Shown piece after piece: positions 34,847 to 47,509 of a stretch of 64,000 bases of DNA. The stretch is taken from the NCBI GenBank assembly GCA_007922225.1, contig ML679966.1, positions 56,105,889 to 56,169,888 of the forward strand, given 5' to 3'. Position numbers and translations under genes: made by a program. Below the pieces are notes generated by a model. That model was given only the letters and a program-made list of their open reading frames with translations. It was not told the origin of the DNA and made no database searches. The stretch comes from Emydura subglobosa (Eukaryota; Chordata; Testudines; Chelidae). The number at the start of each line of letters is the position of its first letter. Positions within the stretch are counted from its first letter, which is position 1.

Positions 34847-35674
34847 TTGTGTCTAAATTCTTCTTGGAAACATTTCCTTGTAAAATTTCTAGAAAAGATT
34901 ATTTTTTAATGATACTTCACTGACAGTAAAGGGTTATTTAAAAATCAAGGTATTGTTTTGCAACAATCTATAACCAAGGCTGGGATTTTCAAAGGAGTTG
35001 AGTGTCTAATTTCCCATTGTGCCTTTGAAAATTCTCATAAGTAAATGAAAATTTAAAATAATGCAAGCTGGTTATAATACATTTATCCTCATCTAAAGCA
35101 GGATTAAGTTCCAAAGGTAGCAACCATTATGGAAAAGGGATTTCCTCTTATTTCCATGAGCTTAATCCTTGGCATAGATAAGCAATGTTGATTAATACCT
35201 GTGATGTGGTGGGTCAGAGAAGAATACATGTTCTCTTCTGTATATCTAAGTTTACCATTCTAACAAGCACCTTGAATTTCACCTGGAAGTAGATAGTCAG
35301 TGCAGAGTGAGAAGCACAGTTTTAGCATGTGCTCATTGGTACGAACATAGAACACAGGAAGCTGCATTATGTATTTGAAATTTTCCAAAGGTGGCCCTTC
35401 AGGGATGACCCCTAGAATCATTGCCAAGAATGGGATAAAAAGGTATGGATGCCCAGGGCAAGGTTCACAGAGGAGATGAAAAGACAATCTTTCAGTCAGC
35501 CGCAGATATGGGCATTCTGGACAATGCAATTTGGGAATATGATGATTCTAGTAATATTTTAAGACTGAAGACCACATGGACCGTGGGTGGACTAATGCTC
35601 TTAGCTGAGGAGGCAGATTACTCACACAAGGTGTCTTCTTCAACAGTATGTGGTTAAATAGCAACTGGGTAACA
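34847..35674. other. Intronic DNA with no recognised gene
   Basis: Overlapping small frames on both strands at 35260-35657 lack family motifs. No repeat ends were seen. Confidence 0.5.
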
Positions 35675-35935
35675 GAAAGGTGGCATGTCTAATGGATAGG
35701 GCACTGGACTGGAGTCAGACTTGTGTTCATATTCCTGGCTCTACTGCAGGATTTACTGTGTGGGCAAGTCACTTGATCTCTGCCTCCCCTCTCATTTTTT
35801 GTCTGTGTGGTCTATTTAGACTGAAGACTCTTTGGGGCAGGGACTGTTTCTCACTAGTGTTGGTACAGCACTTAGCTCAACAGGGTCCTAATATTGGTTG
35901 GGGCCTTTAGGCATTACTGTAATATAAATAACTGG
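35675..35935 (+). repeat. tRNA-derived SINE (about 260 bp)
   Basis: An A-box-like TCTAATGGATAGGGCACTGG and a B-box-like GTTCATATTCCTGGCTC are followed by GGGCAAGTCACTTGATCTC. The conserved tail has CTCTTTGGGGCAGGGACTGT, CAGCACTTAGC and TTGGGGCCTTTAGGCATTAC. This head-core-tail order is that of a common sauropsid SINE. Pol III boxes are eroded but in place. Confidence 0.8.
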
Positions 35936-36249
35936 ACAGTTAGAAAAAGATTTTGTAAGCTATTCTATAATTTTAATTTCAGTAAAACATTCTCAGAAAA
36001 TGGCTAAAATCTGCCTTTGGTCTGACAATTAAAGCTGTTCCTCCCTGGTAAATTGCCTCGTGGACATCATTCTGCTGATAGGAAAGCTTCCTACTGATGC
36101 ATTTTGTGGGAAAGTGCCATTTCATTTGATCTGGAGCTTCTTTTTACCCACTATTCCACTTACACCCACTTTTAAATCACTGCTAGGAGGCTGACATCCA
36201 ACTGTAGGAGTTCAACACATCTTAATTGGTCTGAATAAATCAAGATGTT

Positions 36250-37800
36250 ACTGGACAACAACATAAAATAACCATACCTGATCAAGCCAATGGTCTACTT
36301 GATCCAGTATCCTGTACTACATACTTCAGAGCAAGATGCATGCAACTTCATAGCAAGGTATTACAGAATAATCTGCCCACTGAGAAAGTCTCTTTCTAAA
36401 CCATGTACTTGAGCTTTGCCTTGAAGCATGAGGCCTCATACTATTTCTAAAAGGATCTTCTTTCTACCTAATGTAACAGTAGATAGGATCATTATCCATA
36501 TATTTACTACAGTTTTGAATCCTAAACAGCTCTTGGCCTGAATATATTGCAGCAATAAAGTTCCACAGGCTAATCATACATTGTTTAAAAAAAAATTCTT
36601 CAAGTTTTTAATTTCTTGTGTTTCTATTTCATTAAATTAAATATTCTCATATCATGATAGGGTAAATAGGAGCCCTCAATGTACTTTTTCAATACTAGAT
36701 ACGTTATACTAGATACTTTGTATCTATCAAGTCTGCTCTTACTCATCTCCGCTCTAACTTAAAAAAGCTCCTAATCTTAAATCTGTCTTTATTTTAAAGT
36801 CCTTCCATGCCTCTAATCATTTTAATCACCAGTCTATGAACATGCTATATTTTATTTGAGATCAGCTTATCATGACTGAACACAGTATTCAAAGTGAGGT
36901 CATAAGATTGACTGATTTTATAAAATTAAGTGCTTGCTATCTTCCCCCCTGCCTTTTTTTTTTTTTTATTTTTTTTTATTATTTATTTATTTTAACCCCC
37001 ACTGCATATTGAGCAGAGGTTTTCATTAAGTTGTCTGCAATGACACCCAGGTTTATTCCTTAGTGGTGACAGTTAATACAGAACCCAGCAACGCACCTCC
37101 GAATAATTCAAATTATTGCTTCCAACAGTCATTATCTTGCATTTCTCAACACTGAATTTTGTCTGCCATCATATTGCCCATACACCTTGCTTTAGTAGAT
37201 ACCCGTTTAAGTTCCTCCATTTTCTCTTTTGACTAACCTAAATAATTTTGTCATCTGCAAATGTTGCCACCCCCCGTGCACACACTTTTTCAAGTGTAAT
37301 ATATTAAAAATTAGTCCTACTTTGAAACCACCTGGCACTGCTTTATCCTTTTGCTATGATGAAAATGACTCCTACTCTTCTGTTTTGGTCAATTTTTTAT
37401 CTATGACAATACTTTACTTCTGATCCCATGACAATTTCTGAGACACTGTCAGAGGCTTCTTTGAAATGTTCTTTCAGATGGTTCTTTTTTATCCACTCTT
37501 TCAACAATATACTCATAGAATTCTAGTAGATTTCAGAGATAACATTTTTGGTAGAGAAGTTGTTTGAGTTTGCCCCCATCCTTTTGCCCCAGTTCTATTT
37601 TAAATTCTCTTCTCCACTAGTATATTTCACACTGAAAGAAGGCTCACTTGTCTTTAATTTCTAGGATCACCTGTAATGCTTTCCTTAAAATTAGATACAA
37701 ACTGGTTACTGTAGTCCTTTATAGTAGCTGATATTAACCACTGATTACATATTTCTGTTAGTATCTCACACACTTCATTCTTAGGACTTCAGTAAATCAA
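36250..37800 (-). mobile_element. Old, diverged CR1 LINE
   Basis: CR1 landmarks survive on the antisense strand: CAAGCCAATGGTCTACTTGA (3' end, 36272), ACACAGTATTCAAAGTGAGG, GCATTTCTCAACACTGAATT, GTCTGCCATCATATTGCCCA and TTTTGTCATCTGCAAATGTT. It is clearly more diverged than the copies at 30.9 and 38.9 kb. A T-rich low-complexity insert lies at 36954-36993. There is no usable reading frame. Confidence 0.75.
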
Positions 37801-38875
37801 TGAATTCTCTACAGATTGTTGCATGAAACATGATCGGCTCATTGCCTAATAAAGGTCTGATGCCACACTGCATAAGAAACCTTGATTATTTGCCCTACAG
37901 GATAAAGCAGACAAACATTTCCACATACGTGTTAAGAGAGTAGCCCAAAACAATGTGGAAAAAATTCCAGCAATACCCAAGAGCATGTCAGCTTTCCTCA
38001 TGTCAAATGCACATTTTTTCAGATTATTTCATCCTATCTTATGTCACTGGACAAGCAAAAGTAAAAAGAGTAACAGTTTTATGCACGCAAGTAAATTGCT
38101 CACCACCAGCCAGCTAGGAGGGAGCTGGGGTTATTTTCAGCATTGGCATTCACCATCACACCAAAAACACCCAAACTCCTTTAGTAAGATGTTACTCAAA
38201 TTCTTTTACAAACGGTAATAGACAGGAGAGTGACAGTATTAATTATCCATATTCTACCAGCACCATTGTAATAATTGGGCTTACACATTTACTACAATTC
38301 TGAGCCTAACTGTGGGAAACTGGATACAAGTTCATAAAGTGTCACAATAACCTATAACAAATGTTGATGAGAAAAGGTGCAAAAGGGAGTCAGAAAGACT
38401 GAGTTAGTCCAAACAAAAAGCCCTACTGCTATAACTCTAGGACTATTAAGCTCATGCCTGGTAAGCAGGAGAAGTGTGGGACTGGAAATTAATGAACCAA
38501 AACTGCTGTGTCATAAATTAGACCTAACTGGTGAACAAAATAATGAGAGAATGGGCTATTCCACCATCACTCCATTTTGGGGGTCCTTTTAAAAAAAAAA
38601 AAGGCTTTGGGGACTGGGGGGAATGGGGGAGATGCAGGTTACCACAATGCTGCCTTACTAAACGAAGGGGAAGGAGCGAGCTAATCATTGATGCCAACCC
38701 AGCTATCCTGGAACCCTGTGATCCAGTGTGATACCACTGTGATCCTGAGACATCCTAACCAGACCGGGCCAAGAGAAGGACCCAGATGATACCACCACCT
38801 CCAGTGGCTCCAGTTGAATCCCAACCACCCCCCGGGATGTCATACTTTGTAAATCCCACTCCCTTATGTCCTTTT
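37801..38875. other. Intronic DNA with no recognised gene
   Basis: I saw nothing that can be named between the two CR1 copies. A short A run lies near 38590. Confidence 0.5.
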
Positions 38876-41460
38876 CTTAGAATCATGGAAAATTAGGGAT
38901 GGAAGGGACCTCAGGAGGTCATCTAGTCCAACTCCCTGCTCAAAGCAGGACCAACCCCAACTACATCATCCCAGCCAGAGCTTTGTCAAGCCAGGCCTTT
39001 AAAACCTCTAAGGATGGAGATTCCCCCACCTCCCTAGGTAACCCATTCCAGTGCTTCACCACCATCCTAGTGAAAAAGTTTTTCCTAATATCCAACCTAG
39101 ACTCCTCCCACTGCAACTTGAGACCATTGCTCCTTGTTCTATCATCTGCCACCACTGAAAACAGCCTGCCTCGATCCTCTTTGGAACACCCCCTTTCAAG
39201 TAGTTCAAGGCTGCTATCAAATCTCTCCCTCACTCTTCTCTTCTGCAGACTATATAAGTCCAGTTCCTTCAGGATCTCCTTATAAGTCATGTGCCCCATA
39301 TGCCTAATGATTTTTGTTGCCCTCCTCTGGATTCTCTCCAATTTGTCCACATACTTGCTGTAGTGGCGGGCCCAAAACTGAACACAATAATCCAGATTAT
39401 TCAGCGGTGGCTTCAGCAGTGCCGAATAGAGGGGAATAATCACTTCCTTCGACCTGCTGGCAATGCTCCTACTAATGCAGCCCAATATGTCGTTAGCCTT
39501 CTTGGCAACAAGGACACACTGTTGACTCATATCCAGCTTCTTGCCACTGTAACTCCCAGGACCTTTTGTGCAGAACTGCTGTTTAGCCAGTTGGTCCCAT
39601 GTCTGTAACAGTGCATGGGATTCTTCCATCCTAAGTGCAGGACTCTGCACTTATCCTTGCTGAACCCCAACAGATTTCTTTTGGCCCAATCCACCAATCT
39701 CTCTAGGTTACTCTGTATTCTATTCCTACCCTTCAATATATCTACCACTCCTCTCTGCTTAGTGTCATCCGCGAACTTGCTGAGGATGCAATCCTCCCCA
39801 TCATCCAGATCATTAATGAAGATGTTGAACAAAACAGGCCCCAGCACTGACCCCTGGGACACTCCGCTTGATACTAGATGTTGAGCTGTTGATCATACCC
39901 ATTGAACCCGATGATCTAGACAGCTTTCTATCCACCCTATAGTCCATTCATCCAATCCATACTTCTGTAAGTTGCTGGCAAGAATACTGTAGGAGACTGT
40001 ATCAAAAGCTTTGCTGAAGTCAAGGTATATCACATCCACCACTTTCCCCACATCCACAGAACCAGTCATCTCATTATAGAAGGCAATCAGATTGGTCAGG
40101 CATGACTTGCCCTTGGTGAATCCATATTGACTGTTCCTGATTACCTTCCTCTCCTCCAAGTGCTTCAAAATGGATTCCTTGAGGACTTGCTCCATGATTC
40201 TTCCAGGGACTGAGGTAAGACTGGTCTGTAGTTCCCCAGATCCTCCTTCCCTTTTTTAAAGATGAGCACTAGGTTTGCCTTTTTCCAATTGTACAGGACC
40301 TCCCTGATTGCCATGAGTTTTCAAAGATAATGGCCAATGGCTCTGCAATCACATCAGCCAACTCCCTCAGCACCCTCAGATGCATTGCATCTGGCCTCAT
40401 GGAATTGTGCATGTCCAGCTTTTCTAAATAGTCCTGAACCTGTTCTTTCACCATTGAAGGCTGCTCACCTCCTCCCCATACTGTGCTGCCAAGTACAGTA
40501 GTCTAGGAGCTGACCTTGTCTATGAAAACAGAGGGAAAAATAGCATTGAGTACTTCAGCTTTTTCCATATCTGTCAGTAGGTTGGGGCGCCCCCCCCAAG
40601 TTCAGTAAGGGGCCCACACTTTCCCTGACCTTCTTGTTGCTAATGTACCTGTAGAAACCCTTCTTGTTACTCTTCACGTCCCTTGCTGGCTGAAACTTCA
40701 GTTGTGCTTTGGCCTTCCTGATTTCACCCCTGCATGCTCGAGTAATATTTTTATACTCCTCCCTAGTCATCTGTCCAAGCTTCCACTTCTTATAAGCTTC
40801 CTTTTTGTGTTTAAGCTCACCATATTTGCTATTCTTTCTGCACATCAAGTGGGTTTGTTCCTGTGCCCTCAGTAAAGGTTCTTTAAAATACAGCCAGCTC
40901 TTCTGAACCTCTTTCTCCCTCATATTAGCCTCCCAGGGGATTCTGCTTATCAGTTCCCTGTGGGAGTCAAAGTCTGCTTTTCTGAAGTCTGGGGTCCATA
41001 TTCTGCTGCTCTCCTTTCTTCCTTTTGTCAGGATCCTGAATTTGACCATCTCATGGTCACTGCTACCCAGGTTGCCACCCACTTCTACTTCCCCTACCAA
41101 ATCTTCCCTGTTTATGAGCAGCAAGTCAAGAGGAGCACAGCCCCTAGTTGGTTCCTCTAGCACTTGCACCAGGAAGTTGTCCTCAGCACTCTCCAAAAAC
41201 TTTCTGGATTGTCTGTGCACTGCTATATTGCTCCCCCAGTAGAGGTCAGAAGACCCATGAGAACCAAGGCCTGTAATTTGGAAACTTCCATTAGTTGTCT
41301 GAAGAAAGCCTTGTCTACCTTATCCTCCTGGTCTTATTTATAGCAGATACCCACCACATCACCCTTTTTTCTCTCACCTCTAAACTTAACCCAGAGACAG
41401 ATTCTCAACAGGCTTTTCTCCAGTTTCATATTGGAACTCTGAGCAATCATACTGATCTCC
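38876..41460 (-). mobile_element. CR1 LINE with the longest surviving ORF2 pieces
   Basis: The 3' end at 38876 begins (antisense view) TTAGAATCATGGAAAATTAG with GGAAGGGACCTCAGGAGGTC. In minus-strand order from the 5' side, ORF2 pieces are the endonuclease end and linker (40555-41220: LDLLLINREDLVGEV, NLGSSDHEM, KKGFYRYISNK), RT fingers (40269-40454) and palm (39893-40195: ITNSQYGFTKGKS-like, DVIYLDFSKAFDTV; 39527-39862: GSVLGPVLFNIFINDLDD, SKFADDTK). The C-terminal domain is one 229-codon frame (38961-39650: PPLNNLDYCVQFWARHY, NGLPREVGESPSLE). Both the STDH-like and FADD catalytic blocks are readable, but at least five frame breaks or stops separate the pieces. The element is 5'-truncated within the endonuclease, around 41460. 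Confidence 0.92.
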
Positions 41461-42130
41461 CCAACCTTCTTTCTTTTCTTTCCTATCTCTCTCCTTTTGC
41501 CTTCTGTTTAACAAAAGTTTGGCTTAGCCAGCCAAGACTGCATATTTTACAACACTCTGGAAGCCTGTGAATGGAGAGGCAACTAAAAGTAAAGCTCTCA
41601 ACAGCACAGTGCTGCTACAAGGTTTGCCACATCTGAGAAGGGCTGTTAAGACCACATGCTGTGCATGTGTTTTTCTATCAGTGAGGCTGCAAGTGAGAGT
41701 CAACACCAGAGACAGAAGCTGCATTTTCTCTCTCTTCTTTCCCCATGTGTCCGTTTGTATTGTTTTGCCTTCTAGGAAACGGGATTGGATTCTAACAGCA
41801 GCAGCGACAGCTCCAGCCCATCTCAACTAACTACTACTTCTCCCCTAAAAGGACAGTTATTACCATTGTTGATATCATCTAAGAGACTGTCAAATAAGGA
41901 TTTTTCCCTTTATTATAACTCTCTCCAGCTAAAGGAAAAGGGAACAAGAGATATTGTTAAAAGCCTTATTTAACACTTTACACATCAAATGTTTTAATTT
42001 CTTTTCCTTCTTTTTCTGTCTTCTATAAATGATTAAAAGGATTTTTCATGATTTTTGCCATGTTACCAAGCAGGCTGAGGTCTCTGTATACCAAACTCCA
42101 AATACTGTTTAACACTGGTTAATGTTGGAC
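41461..42130. repeat. Unassigned block, probably an interspersed repeat
   Basis: This follows the truncated CR1 start. It contains GAGGCTGCAAGTGAGAGTCA, ACAGCAGCAGCGACAGC and CTCCCCTAAAAGGACAG. It looks like one of the medium-copy turtle repeats, but I cannot name it and see no termini. A frame at 41567-41830 has no family motif. Confidence 0.35.
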
Positions 42131-43834
42131 TGTGAGTGGGTTATGTTAACACCTTTAACTCTCTGGGCTCCCATATTCCATCTAAATATATATAACAGTG
42201 CCCAATGTATCAGTTGTTGTTTACAGGCACCAATAAAATGTTCCTGACCCATAAAACAAAACTTTAGACAAGAATAATATACAGGGTGGAGAGGGATAGT
42301 TAGAATATGTAAAACTTCATATTTTAAAAAATAAATACATCAACTATACCCAATTGCTCCTTGACCAATTATTAGTTTATCAGTAAGAACCATTACCTCC
42401 AACAAAATGTTATTTTGCTGTAAATATCCAAAAGTGTAGTTACATTAAAATATAATGTTTGTTCATTTGAAGAAGATGCTTGTATTTGTAATGAAATCTG
42501 CTTATAGGAAGACCATCACCCTCCAATGACAAGCAGCTACGTATAGCAGATGAGGGGTAGAGTACCATGCACAACTCACTAGATTCATTCACTGGAAAGT
42601 TAGATCATTTACTGTTGCCTGATATTTCTTAAAATGCATATGAATTCTAGAATTGTGTGCCACTGTTTCTCCTTGAGATATGTAGCATATAAGTTAGGCC
42701 CTCACACTATTTAAATTCTCAAAGCTGTCATCAAAAATACCAAGACCTACACTGCAAGAGGTATACAGATGATTGGTGGAAGCACAACATATAAAATATA
42801 TTCAACAGCAAAAATAATATTTTGCAGATTTTGCAACAAAAAAGGTTTTACAAGAATGAGAAAATGACAGTGAGCAGTCGTCATTGTTCAAGTTGAGTGA
42901 GCTACAAAGAGCACAAACTGAGATAAATGAGGGGTTTCTTTTAAATTCAATTTCAATCATCTATATTGCCATTAGGGACAGGTAATTTTAAAAAAAAATA
43001 TTTTAATTTAAATGACATTCTAAAGCTAATCGGGTAAGCAGTGGAGAAAGAGAACACCAGCCACCAATAGGGTTTGACACTTAGTGACTTCATCAGTGGA
43101 ATATTATTAGGTTTAATTTAAAATAGCCTAATGTGCAAAGACATTTTAGTGGCATGTTCTTTTAGTGGCAAATTTTGCACACACTGTGTCTGACATTGCA
43201 TGCAAATTTGAGCTAATTTGCATATAATAAATTTCACCTTTAAAAAGCAGTTTGGATTTAATGATGGTAAAAGTCATTTGACTGACATCCTGGATGAATG
43301 AAATCTCCTGTTTATCTACAAGGTGGCAGCAGGGATCATTGTTCTGTCAGCATGCTTCAATCCTGATCACAAGGAAGACAGACTTCATCTACAGGCAAGA
43401 GGGATAGGTCAGTCCTCATAGCCATTCAGTGTTTTACCTCTACCAAATAGTCCAAAGCATGACAATGAGTTTGTGCCGAGAATGCTGGGAACTGAAACCC
43501 CAAACTTATCTCATACAGGTGCTGTCAAATATCCATTAAATGGAAACATCTTTTAATCCCTTTAAAGCTGGGCTGCATTCAAAATTGGTGACTTCAATGT
43601 TAAAGACTTTGTAGCTCACTGGTAAGGCCCTGAAGCATTCAGCCCCAACTTAAAGGGTCTTATTTGTATTGCAAAATATGTGTCTAATTATGATAAAGGA
43701 ATGTTAAGGTTGCTAAGACAATCACTTAGGTTAGAAAATGTCAGAATTGAGGTTACCTATGCAACCTTAATTGAGCCATCCTTCCGCATATGCATTGATA
43801 GTCTTAATTACATTATCAAACTCCCCCTCTCCCC
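42131..43834. other. Intronic DNA with no recognised feature
   Basis: AT-rich; no gene, RNA or repeat terminus was recognised. Confidence 0.5.
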
Positions 43835-43925
43835 CATGGATTGTCATCAGGGTTTGAACCCAGAACCTTCAAATAGACACCACAGACCTCTTCCACTTGA
43901 GTTAAAGGAACAAGAGAAGTAGGTT
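43835..43925 (-). repeat. tRNA-derived SINE head (antisense)
   Basis: On the minus strand TAACTCAAGTGGAAGAGG (A box) is followed about 35 nt later by GGTTCTGGGTTCAAACCC (B box, near consensus). The spacing fits a tRNA-type pol III promoter. A folded tRNA gene is unlikely because the arms do not pair convincingly. Confidence 0.6.
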
Positions 43926-46479
43926 GTTTTATCTTCTGTGTGGCTCAGCCCCTAATGGATATACTAAACACTCTTTGCCAATGGGAATCACCTCAAGATT
44001 CTAATCTTGGCTTTGAGACCAGAGTGAGGTCTAATCATCAGAGCCGTGGTTATCAACAGAATACCAAGAACGCAGATGGGGCACAGTCATTCAGAGAGGA
44101 AAAGTCGCTAAGTGATAAAGTTGGGTCTGTCGCATTAGAACACCTCAGTCACCTTATTTGTGAAATAAGTGAATGATGCCTGCCTGCATGGTAGAAATGA
44201 GGGCTTGGTCAATACATAAGCATTGGGAACTGCACAAATATTAACAGCCATCAAAGGAATATGGGAGATCAAAACTCATGTCTTCTAGCTCCCAGCCCTT
44301 TACACCTAGGCTAAAGGTTTTTAATTTTGGTGATGGTTGGGAGAGGACAAGGAGTGGGTGGACAGGAGAGTCATTATGCATGCAATTTTACCTGATATGT
44401 GGGAAAGTATGACAAGGCAGATATGAGTGTTATGCAACAGGCATGACACTTAGCAAGTCTTAACATCTGCCAAAACACCACCAGCCGGTTTTGTTTATGC
44501 TAGATCACAGTGAAATGCACAAGGAAACTGGTGCAAGATCACTTTCATAGGTCCTAAGAAATTGGCCATTCAAATATCTGAAGTTATGTAAACTTAAAAT
44601 GTAAAGATGACTGATTTTTTTTTTTTAATAGTTTCACCAGTGTCACCAATTGATACGGTCCAGACTGTTAAGCTTAAAGCAGAATGTTATCTGTGTGTGA
44701 GAACTTCCTATCAAGGCAGATAACAGCTTGAAACATTCTGTATGGTTTAATGAACATTTGGCCAAACAGTTTTTTAAAAATATTACATGCTGTACCAGAT
44801 ATTAAACTGAGTTTTTGGCAAGTCAAACCTAAACCACAGGAAGTAAAAGTTAACAAATTTTAGCACAAAAGATTCTTATATCTTCATTGCTGCTATTTGT
44901 GAAAGAATTTTATCATAAGCCATGTAAAGTGAATATGCAGTGTTGTCCAATAAAAGATTACATCACCCACCTTGTCTATGTAAAGTGACAGCTATTTTAA
45001 TAAAATTCTATCCAAAACATTAATCAGAAAATCAATGTACACATAAAACATGAATATTGCTTCATTGTCATTTGCCAACTTTTTTCAAATAGACAGTAAG
45101 TAGAGCAACTAAGTTCTTTCACTCCAAGCAGTGCTTTCTGAGAAAATGGAATTGATAAACTGCACCTGCAGTCATCACCTCACCTAATGGCAAGCAAATT
45201 GGCTTAGTAATAGGTATTGGTTTGGTAATTAGTTTTGTTTGCTCAGCTGGTATGCAAACTGGTTATTGTAACTGTCCTTATTGGTGTAATATAAAAAAAT
45301 GAAATTAAAAATTTACAATCTGGTGCAGGATTTTTCCCAATGCTATGTTTGTGTGTGTATGAAAGCAAGAGATTAGACCTGTGCATGCATGTGTATATCT
45401 CACACCATTTCATCTGAATGTTTTGTCATCTGCTCCTTCATTTATGACCAGTAAAGATTGTTTTTCTAAATAAAAGTTGGTGCAGTAACAAGAGGATGCT
45501 TACTAGCATGGAGGGTAGTGAACACATTTGGTTAATTTTCCTCAAGACTTAGTGGGTGACAGATTAGGCAGGTGAATAGCTGCAGAGGACATTAATGTAA
45601 GTATTGAAGAACACCTCTGGAGCCACTGATTCTAATTCAGGAATCAGAGTAATGGCTCAAGTGAAGGAAAGCATGGCACCAAAATAAAACAAAAAAGGCA
45701 ATGAGGTAGACATACCGAGGCTAAATTCTGAAGGGTTCTTATGGAATAGAGATTCAGTACGATTCTGCCATGGCATGAAACAATGGATAATGAACTGGGT
45801 ATTAAAAACAAACAAAAAACCCCAAAAAGCACCACGACAAAATTTAGAGCAATCATGCACAAAAAAATTCCTTGTTTGATGTGAAATATTTTTTAAATGT
45901 TTTTTACATTCACTGGAAATCTAGCCTATTAAACATGAATGTTTATGCTGCTTATAATCAGTCTTGTTGAGATAAAATATAATGCCTGTATTTTAGTTTG
46001 CCCAGGTCAAGTAGTGGTGTACTTTTGGTTTTTTCATTGATCAACCTTCATGTGCACCAAGCAGAATGGGCTGGAGAGTCTATTTCAGGCTCAAGCTCAG
46101 CTGTATGTCAGAGAATATACTAATCCAATCGGTTGCCAGAGAGAGTAGGATTCCTTTAGACACTAGGAACAAGTAATTTCTATATTAGTTTGTCACATTA
46201 TTTTGTAACTTTTTGTTTTATTACAATGTAGGCATATGAATTTAAATAATAAAATCTAAAATTTTGAAACTAAAAATTGTTTCATTCTGATAAGTTCTCT
46301 GATAAATATTTCTACCTTACCAAAAAGGCAAAAAGGGGGAACTTGTTCTGTGTGATTGTCACAGAGCTGGTTGGGGGTCGAGCAAGCTCAGTGCAGACAA
46401 AGGTCGTAGAATTTTGCTACCTCACTAAAATAAGCCTCTATTGAATGTGTGCAAATGGCAATTTTCAGAAGCTTTTAAC
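43926..46479. other. Intronic DNA, largely unassigned
   Basis: The only recognised item is a Penelope-like terminal scrap at 44945-44990. Small frames at 45644-45862 and elsewhere lack motifs. Confidence 0.5.
44945..44990 (+). mobile_element. Penelope-like terminal scrap
   Basis: TCCAATAAAAGATTACATCA and CACCCACCTTGTCT are the reverse complement of the Penelope-like terminus at 13400-13435 and 48342-48372. This scrap is in the opposite orientation to the two larger copies. Confidence 0.6.
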
Positions 46480-47501
46480 CAGGGTGGATAAAAATCAATT
46501 CTCTTTAAAAAAAATTCTGTTATTCATTTCTTTTTTTAAAAAAAGTTGAAAATGAAATCTGAATTTACTATAAAATACATTACAGCCTAAACTTCTTAAA
46601 AAATAATTATGCTGAATCCATGAGCCACTATCAAAAACTTTGAATTAAAGGCTGTTTTTCTACATAGTCAGTGGAAAAACATCTAACTTTTGAGGTCAAG
46701 CTTTATAAATATGGTACAATAGGTCATGTACTGTATTAAGGGCTTGTTTTGTTTAGTAAAAATAAATTTTATGCTGTTTTGCAGGTTTAATTAAATTGCA
46801 GATACTGCCTAAGGCAGCTTGACATAAATCATGAGCAAAAAGTTAAATATTTGTACAGAAAAATATCATTCATCATTGTCTAATATGCAAAAACGTATCA
46901 TTAGTAAGAATCTGAAACTATTAAGTTATATAATTGCTTAAACAGCGATTCTCAACCTTTTTTTCCCAAGTACCACTCGGGTCAAGAACCACTTGCCTTG
47001 ACTTTCCCTGACCCGAGTCCACCCCGGGAAAAAAAACGGGGGGGGGGGGGGATTTCAGCAGCGGCGGGGTTTCGCAGTGGCGGGCTTACATGGGGGGAAC
47101 CATGCCCTCCGCCGAAACCCTTCCGCCGTTTGCCCCTTTTCGGCGGCAGGGTTTCCTAGAGGTGGGCACTTTTGGCAGCACGGTACGGCTCGCGTATCAC
47201 CCAGCCTTCTGTGAAGTAGCACCGGTGGTACGCGTACCACCGGTTGAGATCCGCTGGCTTAAATAAATGTATATCGTTATAATGTATATTCCTTAGTAGC
47301 AAAAAGATATACCATATCTAGTGTAAAGGCTCTGATGTAAGAACTTGCAGGGATAAAACCTGGGACCATGCCTCCACATCACCACAGGAGGATTAGGCTG
47401 ACATCCAACCAGAAGACCACCCAGCAGGACCTGAGTGGCAGCTTTCCCAGCCCGGTACTTAAGCCAGCCCACCAAATTTAAATTTAAATCAATCCACCCT
47501 G
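46480..47501. mobile_element. hAT-type non-autonomous element (1022 bp) with an 8-bp target duplication
   Basis: The left end CAGGGTGGATAAAAATCAAT is mirrored on the right by AAATCAATCCACCCTG. Flanking octamers CTTTTAAC (46472-46479) and CTTTTGAC (47502-47509) differ at one base, the 8-bp duplication expected of hAT transposases. The interior is AT-rich and non-coding except for a GC-rich second MITE at 46943-47256. The 160 bp from 47310 may be another insert. Confidence 0.85.
46943..47256. mobile_element. GC-rich hAT-type MITE nested in the larger element
   Basis: The ends CAGCGATTCTCAACC and GGTTGAGATCCGCTG are inverted repeats with one indel. GCTTAAA occurs directly on both sides (46936-46942 and 47257-47263), consistent with a nearly intact 8-bp duplication. 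The interior is CpG-rich (GCAGCGGCGG, TTCGGCGGCAGGG, GTACGCGTACC) in strong contrast to the AT-rich host element. It includes a G14 run at 47038-47051. An apparent Pro/Arg-rich frame here is not a gene. Confidence 0.85.
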
Positions 47502-47509
47502 CTTTTGAC

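Noticed and set aside
38899..39285. 128-codon plus-strand frame
   Set aside because: It is antisense to the CR1 ORF2 C-terminus, whose minus-strand frame carries the recognisable motifs.
43835..43925. Possible functional tRNA gene on the minus strand
   Set aside because: A and B boxes are present, but the acceptor and anticodon arms do not pair; a SINE head is more likely.
47055..47240. Pro/Arg-rich minus-strand frame in a CpG-rich patch (possible CpG-island promoter)
   Set aside because: The patch coincides exactly with a MITE bounded by inverted repeats and a target duplication, so its composition comes from the element, not a host promoter.
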